NCBI RefSeq assembly: GCF_021556435.1
Contig: NZ_JAKGCU010000003.1
Coordinates: 62,001 to 126,000, forward strand
DNA from: Gordonia tangerina
GTDB lineage: Bacteria > Actinomycetota > Actinomycetes > Mycobacteriales > Mycobacteriaceae
Length of the DNA: 64,000 nt
Direction: 5' to 3'
This document shows, in pieces, positions 17,940 to 30,160 of the stretch. The stretch's first letter is position 1. Every line of letters begins with the position of its first letter. The notes under the pieces are model-generated. The model was not told the DNA's origin, searched no databases, and was given only the letters and a program-made list of their open reading frames with translations. The translations under genes and the position numbers were made by a program.

Positions 17940-20881
17940 TCGCTGACCGCCTCGTCGCGCAGTGCGAACAGGTCGAACAACTCGTCGTTGCCGAGCTCGG
18001 TCAACCAGGTCTCGCCGGACCGCACCGTGAGTCGCGACAGCTCACGCTTGGCGGAGATCATCTCGTCGATCCGCTCCTCCAATGTCCCGACGCACAGGAA
18101 TCGGTGCACCTGGACGCGCTGATGTTGGCCGATCCGGTAGGCACGATCGGTGGCCTGGTCCTCGACCGCGGGATTCCACCAGCGATCCACATGCAGCACA
18201 TGGTTCGCGGCCGTCAGGTTCAGTCCGGTGCCCCCGGCCTTGAGGGTGGCGATCAGGGCCGGCGGACCGTCGCCGCTCTGGAAACGGGCGACCATCGCAT
18301 CGCGGTCGATGCGGTTGATGCCACCGTGCAGCACCGGAATATCGGTGCCCAGCGATTCGGCGAGCCAGGATGACAACAATTCACCGAACGCCGCGAACTG
18401 GGTGAAGACCAGCGCCCGATCGCCTTCGGCCGCCGCGGTGGAGAGAATGTCGAGCACCAACTCGACCTTGCCCGACCGGTGCCTGCCACGACGCATCATC
18501 GCGGATCCGTCGGCCAGATAATGCGCCGGATGATTGCACACCTGCTTGAGTCGGGTCAGTGCGGCAAGGATGTTGCGCCGACGGATGGTGCGTTGCTGTT
18601 TGCTGCGCAGCGCCTCCATCAGCTCGTCGATGACCGCGCGGTACAGCGCCGCCTGCTCGAGGCTGAGGTTGGCACGCACCGTGATGTCGGTCTTCTCGGG
18701 TAGATCGGTGATGATCGACGGATCGGTCTTCTCGCGTCGAAGGATGAACGGTTGCGTCAATGCGTTGAGGCGCCGCAGCGCGGCCGGGTCGCGATCGCGT
18801 TCGATGGGTTCGGCGAACCGGGCGCGGAACCGCGATGCCGACCCCAGCATGCCCGGATTGACCAGATCGATCACTGCTCTCAGGTCCTCCAGCCGATTCT
18901 CCACCGGCGTCCCCGTGAGCGCGATCCGGTGCTCGGCGGGGAAGCCCCGCACGGCCTTCGCTGCTTTGGTGGCCACGTTCTTGAGATGCTGTGCCTCGTC
19001 GACGACGATCCGGCGCCAGGTCCGCTGGCCGAGGATCTCCCGGTCCCGGGTGGCGATGGCGAACGTGGTGAGCACGACGTCCGCGCCGGCGAGGACCTCG
19101 CCGATCGTCGCGTGCCCCGCGCGCGACGTCCCGTGATGGACCACCACCCGCAGATGCGGTGCGAAGCGTTCGATCTCCCGTTCCCAGTTCCCGACGACCG
19201 ACATCGGGCAGATGATCAGCGTGGGACCGGCAGCAGGCGCGGGCTCGGCTCGATCGTGATGATCGCCTCTCTCATGGCACAGAAGTGCGATTATCTGGAT
19301 CGTCTTGCCGAGGCCCATATCGTCGGCCAGCACCCCGCCGATCCGATGGTCGGACAGGTAGGCCAGCCATTCGAGTCCGCGGTGCTGGTAGGGCCGCAAT
19401 TGTGCGCACAGCGTCGCCGGCGGGGGCAGCTCCGCGGGCCGCAGCCGACCGCCGGCCGCGATGTCGTCGAGCCATGCCAGGCCGTCGATCGAGGTGACCG
19501 GTACCGGTACGGAGTCGACGACGAGATTGAACAACTCACCCATGTCGGCCGGATGGTCCGATGTGCCGTGCGCACGTTGGCCGAGGATGAACGCGGCGGC
19601 CCGGTGCAGGGCACCTCCTTCGGCGCGAACCCAGGTGCCGCGGATCTTGACGAGGTCGCCTTGACGACGGGCGAGGTCGGTGAGATCGGCCTCCGACAGG
19701 GTCATCGCCTCGGGTGTGTCACCCAGGGCCAACCGCCATTCGAACTCGTCGATCTCGGCGACGCCGATCTGCGCGGCGCGCCCGGTGCTGGTGGCCACCG
19801 GCCGGGCGCGCAGCCCCAGCGTCGGGCGCACCTCGGCCACTGTCCGGGGCAGCAGCACCGGGCAGCCGGCCTCGGTCAACGCGGCAGCGCCCTCGACGAA
19901 CAGCTTCTCTACGGTGGGTGTGGTCAGCAGGAAGTCGAGGGAGTGCCGGTCGGGTTCTGCCTGTGCCAACTCGGGAAAGGCGCGGACGGCGGTGGCGAGG
20001 CCACTGGTGACACGATCGAGTTCGTGCTGGTCGAGATGCTGCGGTTCCACCGCGTGGATGCGACCGTCGGCATGGCGACGGCACACCTGTAGACGCCACA
20101 GGGTGGGCTGATCGGCGGCCCGCCGGGTGGCGTACTCCACATCATCGTCGTCAGGTTCGTGCAGGCGCAGTATCAGCATCGAATCATCTTGCGGTGCAGC
20201 CTGATTCCATTGCATCCAGGCCGACTGCGCCATGTGTAGTCGAGATCGCATCGATGGTGATAGCGGCGGTGGTTCCGTGGCCAGTGCTCGTATCAGCCAT
20301 GCCGCGGGGGGATCGTCGGCGATCAACGGCCCGGCGGCCGCGATTCGGCCGCGACACTCGTGGTCGACGAGTTCGGCGATCATGTCGGTGATCGCCTCGG
20401 CGCCACCGTTGGCCGCGACCAACCCTGGTGCGGCCGCCGCCACCACAGCCAGCCAACTGCGCCATGCCGGCGTCGGTACCGACTGCCAACGCAGAAGCGA
20501 TTCGCCGGCGATGTCGGCGACGCCGGGGGCCACCGAACCGGCGGCGACCGATCGGCGGACGCCGTCGAGTAGATACCGATACCACGCGATCTCGCCGCTG
20601 ACCGGGTACGGGCGGGTCAGATCGAGCAGTGCGACCGCCGACGACGTGCTCAAGGTCATGCTGCTGATGAACTCACGGCCGGAGCCAGGCCCGGTAATCG
20701 TGATCTCCCGCCGAGAACGCCGCCGTGCCAATTGATCCCCGATCGCCACGGGAAGGTCGTCGGGCCCGACATCGGATCGCGACCACCACAGTGCCAGTCC
20801 TACCCCCGGTCGCCACAGCGCATGCAGGGGCAGGGCACCGGGGTGCCCGGAGGAAGTGGTTCGGTGTGTATCGACTGGCAT
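17936..20881 (-). CDS. SNF2-family DNA helicase/ATPase
   Basis: A 981-residue SWI2/SNF2 protein. The N-terminal 450 residues are the bacterial SNF2-associated region. Walker A DDMGLGKT is near 520-527, the DEAQHLKN box near 627, and the C-terminal helicase lobe has GGTGLNLTAANHVLHVDRWW and DQATDRAYRIGQ. Likely an ATP-driven DNA translocase in repair, transcription recycling or defence; the sequence does not decide which. The gene lies 60 bp after the PEP-mutase-like gene and is coupled to the SWIM gene. Confidence 0.93.
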   Translation of the reverse strand: MPVDTHRTTSSGHPGALPLHALWRPGVGLALWWSRSDVGPDDLPVAIGDQLARRRSRREITITGPGSGREFISSMTLSTSSAVALLDLTRPYPVSGEIAWYRYLLDGVRRSVAAGSVAPGVADIAGESLLRWQSVPTPAWRSWLAVVAAAAPGLVAANGGAEAITDMIAELVDHECRGRIAAAGPLIADDPPAAWLIRALATEPPPLSPSMRSRLHMAQSAWMQWNQAAPQDDSMLILRLHEPDDDDVEYATRRAADQPTLWRLQVCRRHADGRIHAVEPQHLDQHELDRVTSGLATAVRAFPELAQAEPDRHSLDFLLTTPTVEKLFVEGAAALTEAGCPVLLPRTVAEVRPTLGLRARPVATSTGRAAQIGVAEIDEFEWRLALGDTPEAMTLSEADLTDLARRQGDLVKIRGTWVRAEGGALHRAAAFILGQRAHGTSDHPADMGELFNLVVDSVPVPVTSIDGLAWLDDIAAGGRLRPAELPPPATLCAQLRPYQHRGLEWLAYLSDHRIGGVLADDMGLGKTIQIIALLCHERGDHHDRAEPAPAAGPTLIICPMSVVGNWEREIERFAPHLRVVVHHGTSRAGHATIGEVLAGADVVLTTFAIATRDREILGQRTWRRIVVDEAQHLKNVATKAAKAVRGFPAEHRIALTGTPVENRLEDLRAVIDLVNPGMLGSASRFRARFAEPIERDRDPAALRRLNALTQPFILRREKTDPSIITDLPEKTDITVRANLSLEQAALYRAVIDELMEALRSKQQRTIRRRNILAALTRLKQVCNHPAHYLADGSAMMRRGRHRSGKVELVLDILSTAAAEGDRALVFTQFAAFGELLSSWLAESLGTDIPVLHGGINRIDRDAMVARFQSGDGPPALIATLKAGGTGLNLTAANHVLHVDRWWNPAVEDQATDRAYRIGQHQRVQVHRFLCVGTLEERIDEMISAKRELSRLTVRSGETWLTELGNDELFDLFALRDEAVSE

Positions 20882-20941
20882 GACAAATCACCGATGAGCC
20901 TAATCGCTCCGTCGGACATGCTCGCCCCGACGCCGGCCGCC

Positions 20942-21700
20942 TCAGCGCCAGGCTGTCAACAACTCGCGAGCCCGCTCGGCCAGGCTCATCTGCCACAGCG
21001 GGCCAAAACTGACGCGTCCTACTCCGAGTCCCGCGAGATGTGCCCGATCATCCTGCGCGGGATGACCGATCGCGTTGACCGGCAACGGCAACCCCGCCGC
21101 CAGGCGACGATGGACGTCGTCGCTGTGGAAGCCCACCGGATACAACGATCGTGCCCCTGCCTCGGCGCACAGCCGCAGCCGGGAGATGGCAAGGTCCACT
21201 CGGTCGGACTCCTCGCCGACCTGTTTGAGGAACACGTCGGTGCGGGCGTTGATCACCACCGCGACACCCGCGGCGTCGGCGGCGGCCCGCAACGCTCCCA
21301 CCAGGTCGGCGTGTTCGGTCGCCGACCGCAACCGACCACCTTCGGAGTGGACGGTGTCCTCGATGTTGAGGCCGACGGCGCCGGCCTCGAGCAGACCATC
21401 GACGAGACGTGCCGGCTCCTCGGCATAGCCTGACTCGATGTCGACGGAGATCGGGATCTCGACCGCCGTGGTGATCTGACGCACCCGGGTGAGCAGTTCG
21501 TCGAAGGTCATTCCCTCGTTGTCGGCACGACCGATCGAGTCGGCCACCGGATGACTGCCGACGGTCAGCGCGGCGAAGCCGGCGTCGGCGGCGATGTTTG
21601 CCGACCAGGCGTCCCACACAGTGGGGAACACACCGGGATCGCCGGGACGGTGTAGATCCAGCAGGGTCTGGGCGAGCTGGGCGAGGTCACGAGTTGCCAT
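20942..21700 (-). CDS. Isocitrate lyase / phosphoenolpyruvate mutase superfamily protein
   Basis: A 252-residue TIM-barrel protein. PTVWDAWSANIAADAGFAAL, ISVDIESGYAEEP (metal-binding Asp/Glu), GLNIEDTVH and INARTDVFL are superfamily landmarks. The specific substrate (PEP mutase, oxaloacetate decarboxylase or carboxy-PEP type) cannot be set from sequence. Its ATG overlaps the 3' end of the fecB-like gene by 14 bp. Confidence 0.82.
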   Translation of the reverse strand: MATRDLAQLAQTLLDLHRPGDPGVFPTVWDAWSANIAADAGFAALTVGSHPVADSIGRADNEGMTFDELLTRVRQITTAVEIPISVDIESGYAEEPARLVDGLLEAGAVGLNIEDTVHSEGGRLRSATEHADLVGALRAAADAAGVAVVINARTDVFLKQVGEESDRVDLAISRLRLCAEAGARSLYPVGFHSDDVHRRLAAGLPLPVNAIGHPAQDDRAHLAGLGVGRVSFGPLWQMSLAERARELLTAWR

Positions 21701-22721
21701 CGAGAGATCCCTTCAGGTCGTTGAGCACCAGCCAGGCGGCCGCGAGGCCGGACGAGCGATACCAGATGTCGTCGTCCACTGACAGCACCCGTTTCCAGGT
21801 CGGTGCGCCCATGTCCAGCCAACGATCGCTGAGCAGGACGTCTTCTCCGTGCGCCTGACCCTCGTCGCCGACGAAGCTGACGTAGATCAGGTCGGCGTCG
21901 GCATCGGTGAAGTTCTGGTCGGTGACCGTGGACGATCGCGGTGAGCGCTGCGGCTCCGGTCGCTGTACTCCGACCATCGACAAGATCTGACCGGCGAAAC
22001 TGTCGGTGCCCGCGATCATCTCCGAGTCTCCGGTGAACCGGACCAGAGACACCTGGTTGTGCGCGGCGTCCATCCGTCGGCCGGTCTTGCGGGTCTCGGT
22101 CCGGAACTCCTCGAGCAGTCGGGTGCCGCTCTCGCTGCGCCCGAGCGCGTCGGCGACCGCCTGGAACTGCGCCTGCCAATCGCCGTCGGTCGGAATTGTC
22201 ACCACGCGGGCATCGGCGAAGGCCTCGGCCGACGCCGCCGATCGGTCGGTGGTGAGCACGACGTCGGGGTCTGCTTCGCCGGCCGTCGCCGGGTCCGGCG
22301 AGGTGCCGATGGTCGGGACAGATCCGAGTTGGGGGCCGAGGTAGGTGGGTATCGAGCCTGCGTCGGACGTCACCGCGACCACCTTGGGTCCGATGCCGAG
22401 TGCGCAGATCGGATCGAGCAGGCCCGGGTCGGTCACCGCGATGCGCGCGACGTCGGTCTGCCCGGCATCGGGTGCGGTCGGTGCCAGGCAGGTGCGTGTC
22501 AGATCGCGATCGGCGTTGACGATGTTGACCTCGGCGACCCGGGTGGTCACCGTCGAGATGGGTGACCCGTCCGGCGTCGTCAACGGTTCCTCGCCAGCAC
22601 ACGCTGCCAGCGCGCCGGCCAGCAGAACCGCCACCGCGACGCCGCCCACGCGCGGAACCCGCCGGGGCCACGAGGCTCGATGGCGGCCGGTCGGAAGCGG
22701 GGTCACCACACTGCGATGCAC
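21687..22721 (-). CDS. fecB: Iron-siderophore substrate-binding lipoprotein (FecB-like)
   Basis: A 344-residue periplasmic-binding protein of ABC iron uptake, homologue of Mtb FecB (Rv3044) in the same place beside ctaD. A signal sequence ends in LAGALAAC with lipidated C41. The mature part has the two-lobe pattern DPICALGIGPKVVAVT and DADADLIYVSF. No permease or ATPase is adjacent, as in Mtb. GTG at 22721 follows TAGCGT (22728-22733) by 6 nt, a leaderless start. Confidence 0.82.
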   Translation of the reverse strand: MHRSVVTPLPTGRHRASWPRRVPRVGGVAVAVLLAGALAACAGEEPLTTPDGSPISTVTTRVAEVNIVNADRDLTRTCLAPTAPDAGQTDVARIAVTDPGLLDPICALGIGPKVVAVTSDAGSIPTYLGPQLGSVPTIGTSPDPATAGEADPDVVLTTDRSAASAEAFADARVVTIPTDGDWQAQFQAVADALGRSESGTRLLEEFRTETRKTGRRMDAAHNQVSLVRFTGDSEMIAGTDSFAGQILSMVGVQRPEPQRSPRSSTVTDQNFTDADADLIYVSFVGDEGQAHGEDVLLSDRWLDMGAPTWKRVLSVDDDIWYRSSGLAAAWLVLNDLKGSLDGNS

Positions 22722-22856
22722 GCGATCACGCTAGCACCGGCGGACCCGTCGACCTCCCGCGGCGGATCCGGTCGGTCCCGATGGGTGTCCACGCGCTCGC
22801 CAGCGCGCCGCGCGTCGGCCTCCCCTAGCTCACTGACCTGCGGCTACAGTGGATGG

Positions 22857-22916
22857 ATGAGCTCGAATACGACAGATCGTAGGACCCACTCGGCCACCGT
22901 CTGTATGAGGGTTTAG
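22857..22916 (+). CDS. Candidate leaderless upstream ORF in the ctaD leader
   Basis: A 19-codon frame, MSSNTTDRRTHSATVCMRV, starts 6 nt after TACAGT (22845-22850) and ends 90 nt before the ctaD start. The -10 geometry is the same as at many gene starts in this window, so initiation is plausible. The VCMRV end contains one Cys and one Met. A leader peptide sensing amino-acid or metal supply is possible but unproven. The remaining 285-bp gap shows no other gene. Confidence 0.45.
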   Translation: MSSNTTDRRTHSATVCMRV

Positions 22917-23006
22917 GATCAGTTACCAGCGCTCGTTTTGTTCATGTGGCGACCGCGGGGAAGTAGCAGGTGACCGACCCCGGCGGTTGTGCAACGAGGA
23001 GGATCT

Positions 23007-26044
<3,038 letters not shown>

Positions 26045-26052
26045 CGGCCGTC

Positions 26053-26814
26053 ATGCCGGAGAATCCCGCGATCATCGGCGGCGTTGTCGATCCGTTCGAC
26101 GACGCATTCCGGCGCCTGCAGGTCTATGTCGGCGGCGGTGCGGATCCGGCGGACCCTGCCGACGTGCTGGCCATGCAGATGGTGTTGCGCATCGAGAAGA
26201 CCGAGCCACCGGCGCGCGCGGAAGTACTGACCGCCGCGGCGCGCGCCGTCGCGTTGTTGTGTCTCGACGATCGTTGCGGTGGCGAGGGCCCCTGGGTGAC
26301 GCCGATGGACGACTGGTGTGCCGCCCGCATCCGGAAGATCGCGCGGCGTGCTCGAGGTGCACAATGGGCTGCGGCGCAAGAAGTCTGGGGTCTGACTGTG
26401 ACCGAGGGCGGGGCGCAGGCACGCGCGCTGGTACCCGGGCGGGTGGGGGATGTTGATCGCCGGATCTCGCGCCTGCAGATCGGCGGCACGGACCTGCCCG
26501 GTGAGCTCTCGTCAGACCCGGATCACGCGGGGGTGGTCCTCTGGCTCAACCCGGGAGTGACGATGACCGTGGGCAAGGCGGCCGCACAGGTGGGGCACGC
26601 GGCGATGCTCGCGGTGAAGCTGATGAAACCAGAGCAGGCACGCTCCTGGCGGAGTGCGGGCTGCCCGTTGACGGTCCGCGCGGCCACTCCGCAGCGGTTC
26701 GCAGCACTGCTCGACGCCGATGCCCGCGGTGACGCGGTGGCGGTGCGCGATGCCGGGTTCACCGAGATCGCGCCCGGTTCGGTGACGGTGATCGCGGAGG
26801 TGATCGATTCATGA
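26053..26814 (+). CDS. Peptidyl-tRNA hydrolase, Pth2-type
   Basis: A 253-residue protein whose C-terminal half carries the Pth2 fold: VVLWLNPGVTMTVGKAAAQVGHAAM is the family signature with the catalytic Lys in VGKAAAQ. The N-terminal 120 residues are an extension seen in actinobacterial members. Likely releases peptides from stalled tRNA or is a related hydrolase. Lies 8 bp after serB and overlaps the next gene (ATGA). Confidence 0.78.
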   Translation: MPENPAIIGGVVDPFDDAFRRLQVYVGGGADPADPADVLAMQMVLRIEKTEPPARAEVLTAAARAVALLCLDDRCGGEGPWVTPMDDWCAARIRKIARRARGAQWAAAQEVWGLTVTEGGAQARALVPGRVGDVDRRISRLQIGGTDLPGELSSDPDHAGVVLWLNPGVTMTVGKAAAQVGHAAMLAVKLMKPEQARSWRSAGCPLTVRAATPQRFAALLDADARGDAVAVRDAGFTEIAPGSVTVIAEVIDS

Positions 26815-27272
26815 ACGAGCACCTGCTACCGCCGTGGGCGCGCGAACTGGGCCTGGTGGCGCATCCGGAAGGCGGCTGGTACCGAGAGACCTGGCGCAGC
26901 CCGGTGACCGTGCCCGCCGGCGTCCTGCCGCAGAGCTATTCGGGCGACCGCGCTGCGGCCACGGCGATCCTGTTCCTGCTGTTGCCGGGAGAACGGTCGG
27001 CGTGGCACGCCGTCAGAAGCACCGAGCTGTGGCTTTACCATCGGGGATCACCGGTCCTGCTCGAACTCGGCGGCGACGCCGAGGAGCCGAGGACACCGAC
27101 CGGGATCGTCGTCGGTTCCGATGTCGCGAATGGGCAGCAGCCCCAAGCCGTGGTGCCCCCGGCGACGTGGCAACGCGCGCGGCCGGTCGGGGATGAACCA
27201 GCGCTGGTCAGTTGCGTCGTGTCACCCGGCTTCGACTTCGCCGATTTCCGCCTGGCCGGACCCGGGGTCTGA
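26811..27272 (+). CDS. Cupin-fold protein, DUF985 family
   Basis: A 153-residue single-domain cupin. HPEGGWYRETWRS near the N-terminus and WHAVRSTELWLYHRGSPVLL are DUF985 signatures; the second His and Glu could bind metal. Biochemical role is unknown. Translationally coupled to the Pth2-like gene by a 4-bp overlap. Confidence 0.8.
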   Translation: MNEHLLPPWARELGLVAHPEGGWYRETWRSPVTVPAGVLPQSYSGDRAAATAILFLLLPGERSAWHAVRSTELWLYHRGSPVLLELGGDAEEPRTPTGIVVGSDVANGQQPQAVVPPATWQRARPVGDEPALVSCVVSPGFDFADFRLAGPGV

Positions 27273-27283
27273 CACGCCGGTGG

Positions 27284-28279
27284 TCAGTCACCAGCCGCCG
27301 ACAACGCTCGTGCTGGCGCGATATGGGCCAAGGTGTTGAGCCAGACGTCGCGATCCGGGGCGATCGACGCGACGATGAGCTCGTCGGCGTGCGCATGGCC
27401 GGTGAACCAGTCCAGGTAGTCGGTGACCTGCGCCGGGGTGCCGACGCCGGAGTACGTCATCATCGCCTCGATCTGCCGACCTTGCGGCATGTCGAGCACC
27501 ATATCGGCCTCCTCGTCGGAGAACCGGCGATCCCGGGCGAACAACGCGTTGACCCGGGCCCGCTTGGCCTTGCGGAGCTGTTCGGCAGCCACGGCCTCGT
27601 CCTCGTCGGCGATCACACACACCCCGGCGATCACGTACGGAGCGTCGAGCTGCTCGGACGGTTGGAACTCCCGTCGATACAGGGCCACCGCCTCTTCCAG
27701 CGCCTGCGGGGCGAAGTGCGATGCGAACGCGTACGGCAGCCCCAGGGCGGCGGCCAACTGCGCGCCGAACAACGACGACCCGAGGATGTAGAGCGGGATG
27801 TCGGTGCCGGCGCCGGGAGTGGCATTAACGCCCTCGACCCGGGAGCGGCCGCGCAGATATGCCTGCAGCTCCAGGACGTCGGAGGGGAACCGATCCGCCG
27901 AAGCCATGCTCCGACGAAGGGCGGCAAACGTCTGTTGGTCTCCGCCGGGCGCGCGGCCCAACCCCAGGTCGATGCGCCCGGGATGCAACTCGGCGAGTGT
28001 GCCGAACTGTTCGGCGATGGCCAGCGGCGAATGGTTGGGCAACATGACCCCGCCCGCGCCCAGTCGGATGGTTTCGGTGTGTGCGGCGATATGCGCGATC
28101 AGTACCGCCGGCGCGGCCGAGGCGATACTGGACATGTTGTGGTGCTCGGCGTACCAGATGCGTCGGTAGCCCCAGGCCTCGGCGCGCTGCGCCATGTCCA
28201 CGCTGGCGGCAAAGCTCTCACCGACCGTTTCACCGGAGCCGACCTGAGCCAGGTCGAGGATGGACAAGTCAACACTCAT
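27284..28279 (-). CDS. LLM-class flavin-dependent oxidoreductase
   Basis: A 331-residue bacterial luciferase-like (alpha/beta)8 barrel. [42 protein letters not shown] and [11 protein letters not shown] place it in the MsnO8/CE1758-type subgroup that uses FMN or F420. Substrate is unknown. ATG at 28279 fits the family N-terminus [11 protein letters not shown] and has GAGAAGGA upstream. It is convergent with the DUF985 gene. Confidence 0.87.
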   Translation of the reverse strand: MSVDLSILDLAQVGSGETVGESFAASVDMAQRAEAWGYRRIWYAEHHNMSSIASAAPAVLIAHIAAHTETIRLGAGGVMLPNHSPLAIAEQFGTLAELHPGRIDLGLGRAPGGDQQTFAALRRSMASADRFPSDVLELQAYLRGRSRVEGVNATPGAGTDIPLYILGSSLFGAQLAAALGLPYAFASHFAPQALEEAVALYRREFQPSEQLDAPYVIAGVCVIADEDEAVAAEQLRKAKRARVNALFARDRRFSDEEADMVLDMPQGRQIEAMMTYSGVGTPAQVTDYLDWFTGHAHADELIVASIAPDRDVWLNTLAHIAPARALSAAGD

Positions 28280-28394
28280 GTCCTTCTCAAGGCGGCGGTC
28301 CCGTCGGGTATTCCACGCTGCCCGATTGTGTTCTGCCCGAGGATGTGTCGCCCTGCTCACGACGGGTACGCGAGACGTGGTGCACGATAGGGGG

Positions 28395-29261
28395 GTGACG
28401 AAACCGAGTGATCGCAGTGGCGCCGACGACGTGTACGAATCCGATCCCGATCTCTTGGTCGACTTCCGCGATGTCACTCTCGTGCGGGGTGGCAACACCC
28501 TGGTGGGCCCGGTGACCTGGCAGGTGGAGCTCGACGAACGCTGGGTGATCATCGGGCCCAACGGCGCGGGCAAGACGTCGCTGATGCGGCTGGCCTCGGC
28601 GCAGGAGCATCCCACCTCGGGCACCGCGTTCGTGCTCAACGAGCAGCTCGGCAGAGTGGAGGTGCGCGAGCTGTCCACCCGGATCGGAGTCTCGAGCGCG
28701 GCGCTCGCCGAGCGGGTGCCGCCGAACGAGATCGTCAGCGACCTGGTGATCTCCGCCGGCTACTCGGTGGTCGGGCGGTGGCGGGAGAGCTACGACGACA
28801 TGGATCGTGGCCAGGCCGTGGAATCGCTGGAATCGATGGGTGCCGAGCATCTGGCGGACCGGAGCTTCGGCACGCTGTCCGAGGGGGAGCGCAAACGCGT
28901 GCTCATCGCACGCGCGCTGATGACCGACCCCGAGCTGTTGCTGCTCGACGAACCGGCCGCCGGCCTCGACCTCGGGGGCCGCGAGGAACTCGTGGATCGG
29001 CTCGGGCGTCTCGCCGCGGATCCGGAGGCGCCGGCGATGGTGCTCGTGACCCATCACGTTGAGGAGATCCCGGACGGGTTCACCCATGCGATGCTGCTCT
29101 CCGAGGGGGAAATAGTGGCGCAGGGACTACTCGACGACGTGCTCACCAGTGAGAATTTGTCGACCGCGTTTCGGCAGCGCATCACTCTGAGCCGACCGGG
29201 CGGCCGGTACTTCGCCCGCCGTGCGCGGCGGGCCGGCGGGCATCGGCGCGCAGCCGGTTGA
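28395..29261 (+). CDS. ABC transporter ATP-binding protein (ModF/Rv3041c-like)
   Basis: A 288-residue single ATPase domain, homologue of Mtb Rv3041c in the same location. Walker A is GPNGAGKT, the signature is LSEGERKR, and Walker B is [12 protein letters not shown], with switch His in VTHHVEE. No membrane subunit is adjacent, so the partner or even a transport role is uncertain. GTG at 28395 (VTKPSDRSG) matches the homologue best. Confidence 0.88.
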   Translation: MTKPSDRSGADDVYESDPDLLVDFRDVTLVRGGNTLVGPVTWQVELDERWVIIGPNGAGKTSLMRLASAQEHPTSGTAFVLNEQLGRVEVRELSTRIGVSSAALAERVPPNEIVSDLVISAGYSVVGRWRESYDDMDRGQAVESLESMGAEHLADRSFGTLSEGERKRVLIARALMTDPELLLLDEPAAGLDLGGREELVDRLGRLAADPEAPAMVLVTHHVEEIPDGFTHAMLLSEGEIVAQGLLDDVLTSENLSTAFRQRITLSRPGGRYFARRARRAGGHRRAAG

Positions 29262-29323
29262 CCCGAGGGCGTTACTGTCAGGGGAATCGGACCACCGATT
29301 ACGTCAGACAGGAGACGACCATC

Positions 29324-30139
29324 ATGAGTTCATCGCAGCCGACCGAACCCGCCCCGCTGCGAGACGCCGCCACGGTGGTCCTCGTACGAGACACCGCCGA
29401 CGGGCCCGAGGTCTTCCTCCAGCGTCGAGTGCAGCAGATGGCCTTCGCCGGCGGCGTCACGGTTTTTCCCGGTGGGGGCGTCGACCCGCGCGACGCCGAA
29501 GCGGATATCGACTGGACGGGGCCCGGCGCCGACTGGTGGGCCCACGCGTTCCACACCGACGAACAGACCGCGCAATCTTTGGTGTGCGCGGCGGTCCGCG
29601 AAACGTTCGAGGAGTGTGGTGTCCTGCTGGCGTCCCGGCCCGACGGCTCGTTTCCCGATCCGGACAGCTTCGGCGCCGAACGGACCGGCCTCGTGGACAA
29701 GTCGTTGTCGTTCGCGCAGTTCCTCCGCGATGCCGGACTCAGTCTGCGGGCCGACCTGCTGCGCCCGCTGGCGCACTGGATCACCCCGATCATCGAGAAA
29801 CGTCGGTATGACACGCGGTTCTTCATCGCCGCACTGCCGTCGGGGCAGACCGCCGACGACAAGACCTCCGAGGCCGAGGTGGCCGGGTGGGCCACCCCGC
29901 GCGCTGCGCTCGACCTCTGGGTCGCCGACAAGCACGTTCTGTTGCCGCCGACCTGGGCGCAGCTGACCCATCTCAGTGAGTTCGGCTCGGTGACCGAGAT
30001 TCTCGCCGCCGAGCGCGAGGTGGCGGCCATCGAACCGTCGGTGGAGCCGGGTGCGGGTCTTGCCGGCCTCAAGTTCGACGGCTCGGAGCGCTATTTCGCC
30101 GTCGCTGCCGAGCGGAAGGTACCCGGACTGAGTCGGTGA
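29324..30139 (+). CDS. NUDIX hydrolase with long insertion (NUDT19-like)
   Basis: A 271-residue hydrolase, homologue of Rv3040c. FPGGGVDPRDA begins the Nudix box, but about 40 residues separate it from the REtfEEcGV half (VRETFEECGVLL), as in NUDT19/RP2-type acyl-CoA diphosphatases; CoA-type substrates are therefore an inference. ATG at 29324 has an AGGAGA site; upstream in-frame starts do not. Confidence 0.88.
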   Translation: MSSSQPTEPAPLRDAATVVLVRDTADGPEVFLQRRVQQMAFAGGVTVFPGGGVDPRDAEADIDWTGPGADWWAHAFHTDEQTAQSLVCAAVRETFEECGVLLASRPDGSFPDPDSFGAERTGLVDKSLSFAQFLRDAGLSLRADLLRPLAHWITPIIEKRRYDTRFFIAALPSGQTADDKTSEAEVAGWATPRAALDLWVADKHVLLPPTWAQLTHLSEFGSVTEILAAEREVAAIEPSVEPGAGLAGLKFDGSERYFAVAAERKVPGLSR

Positions 30140-30160
30140 CGGGTTATCGCGTCCGCGCGA

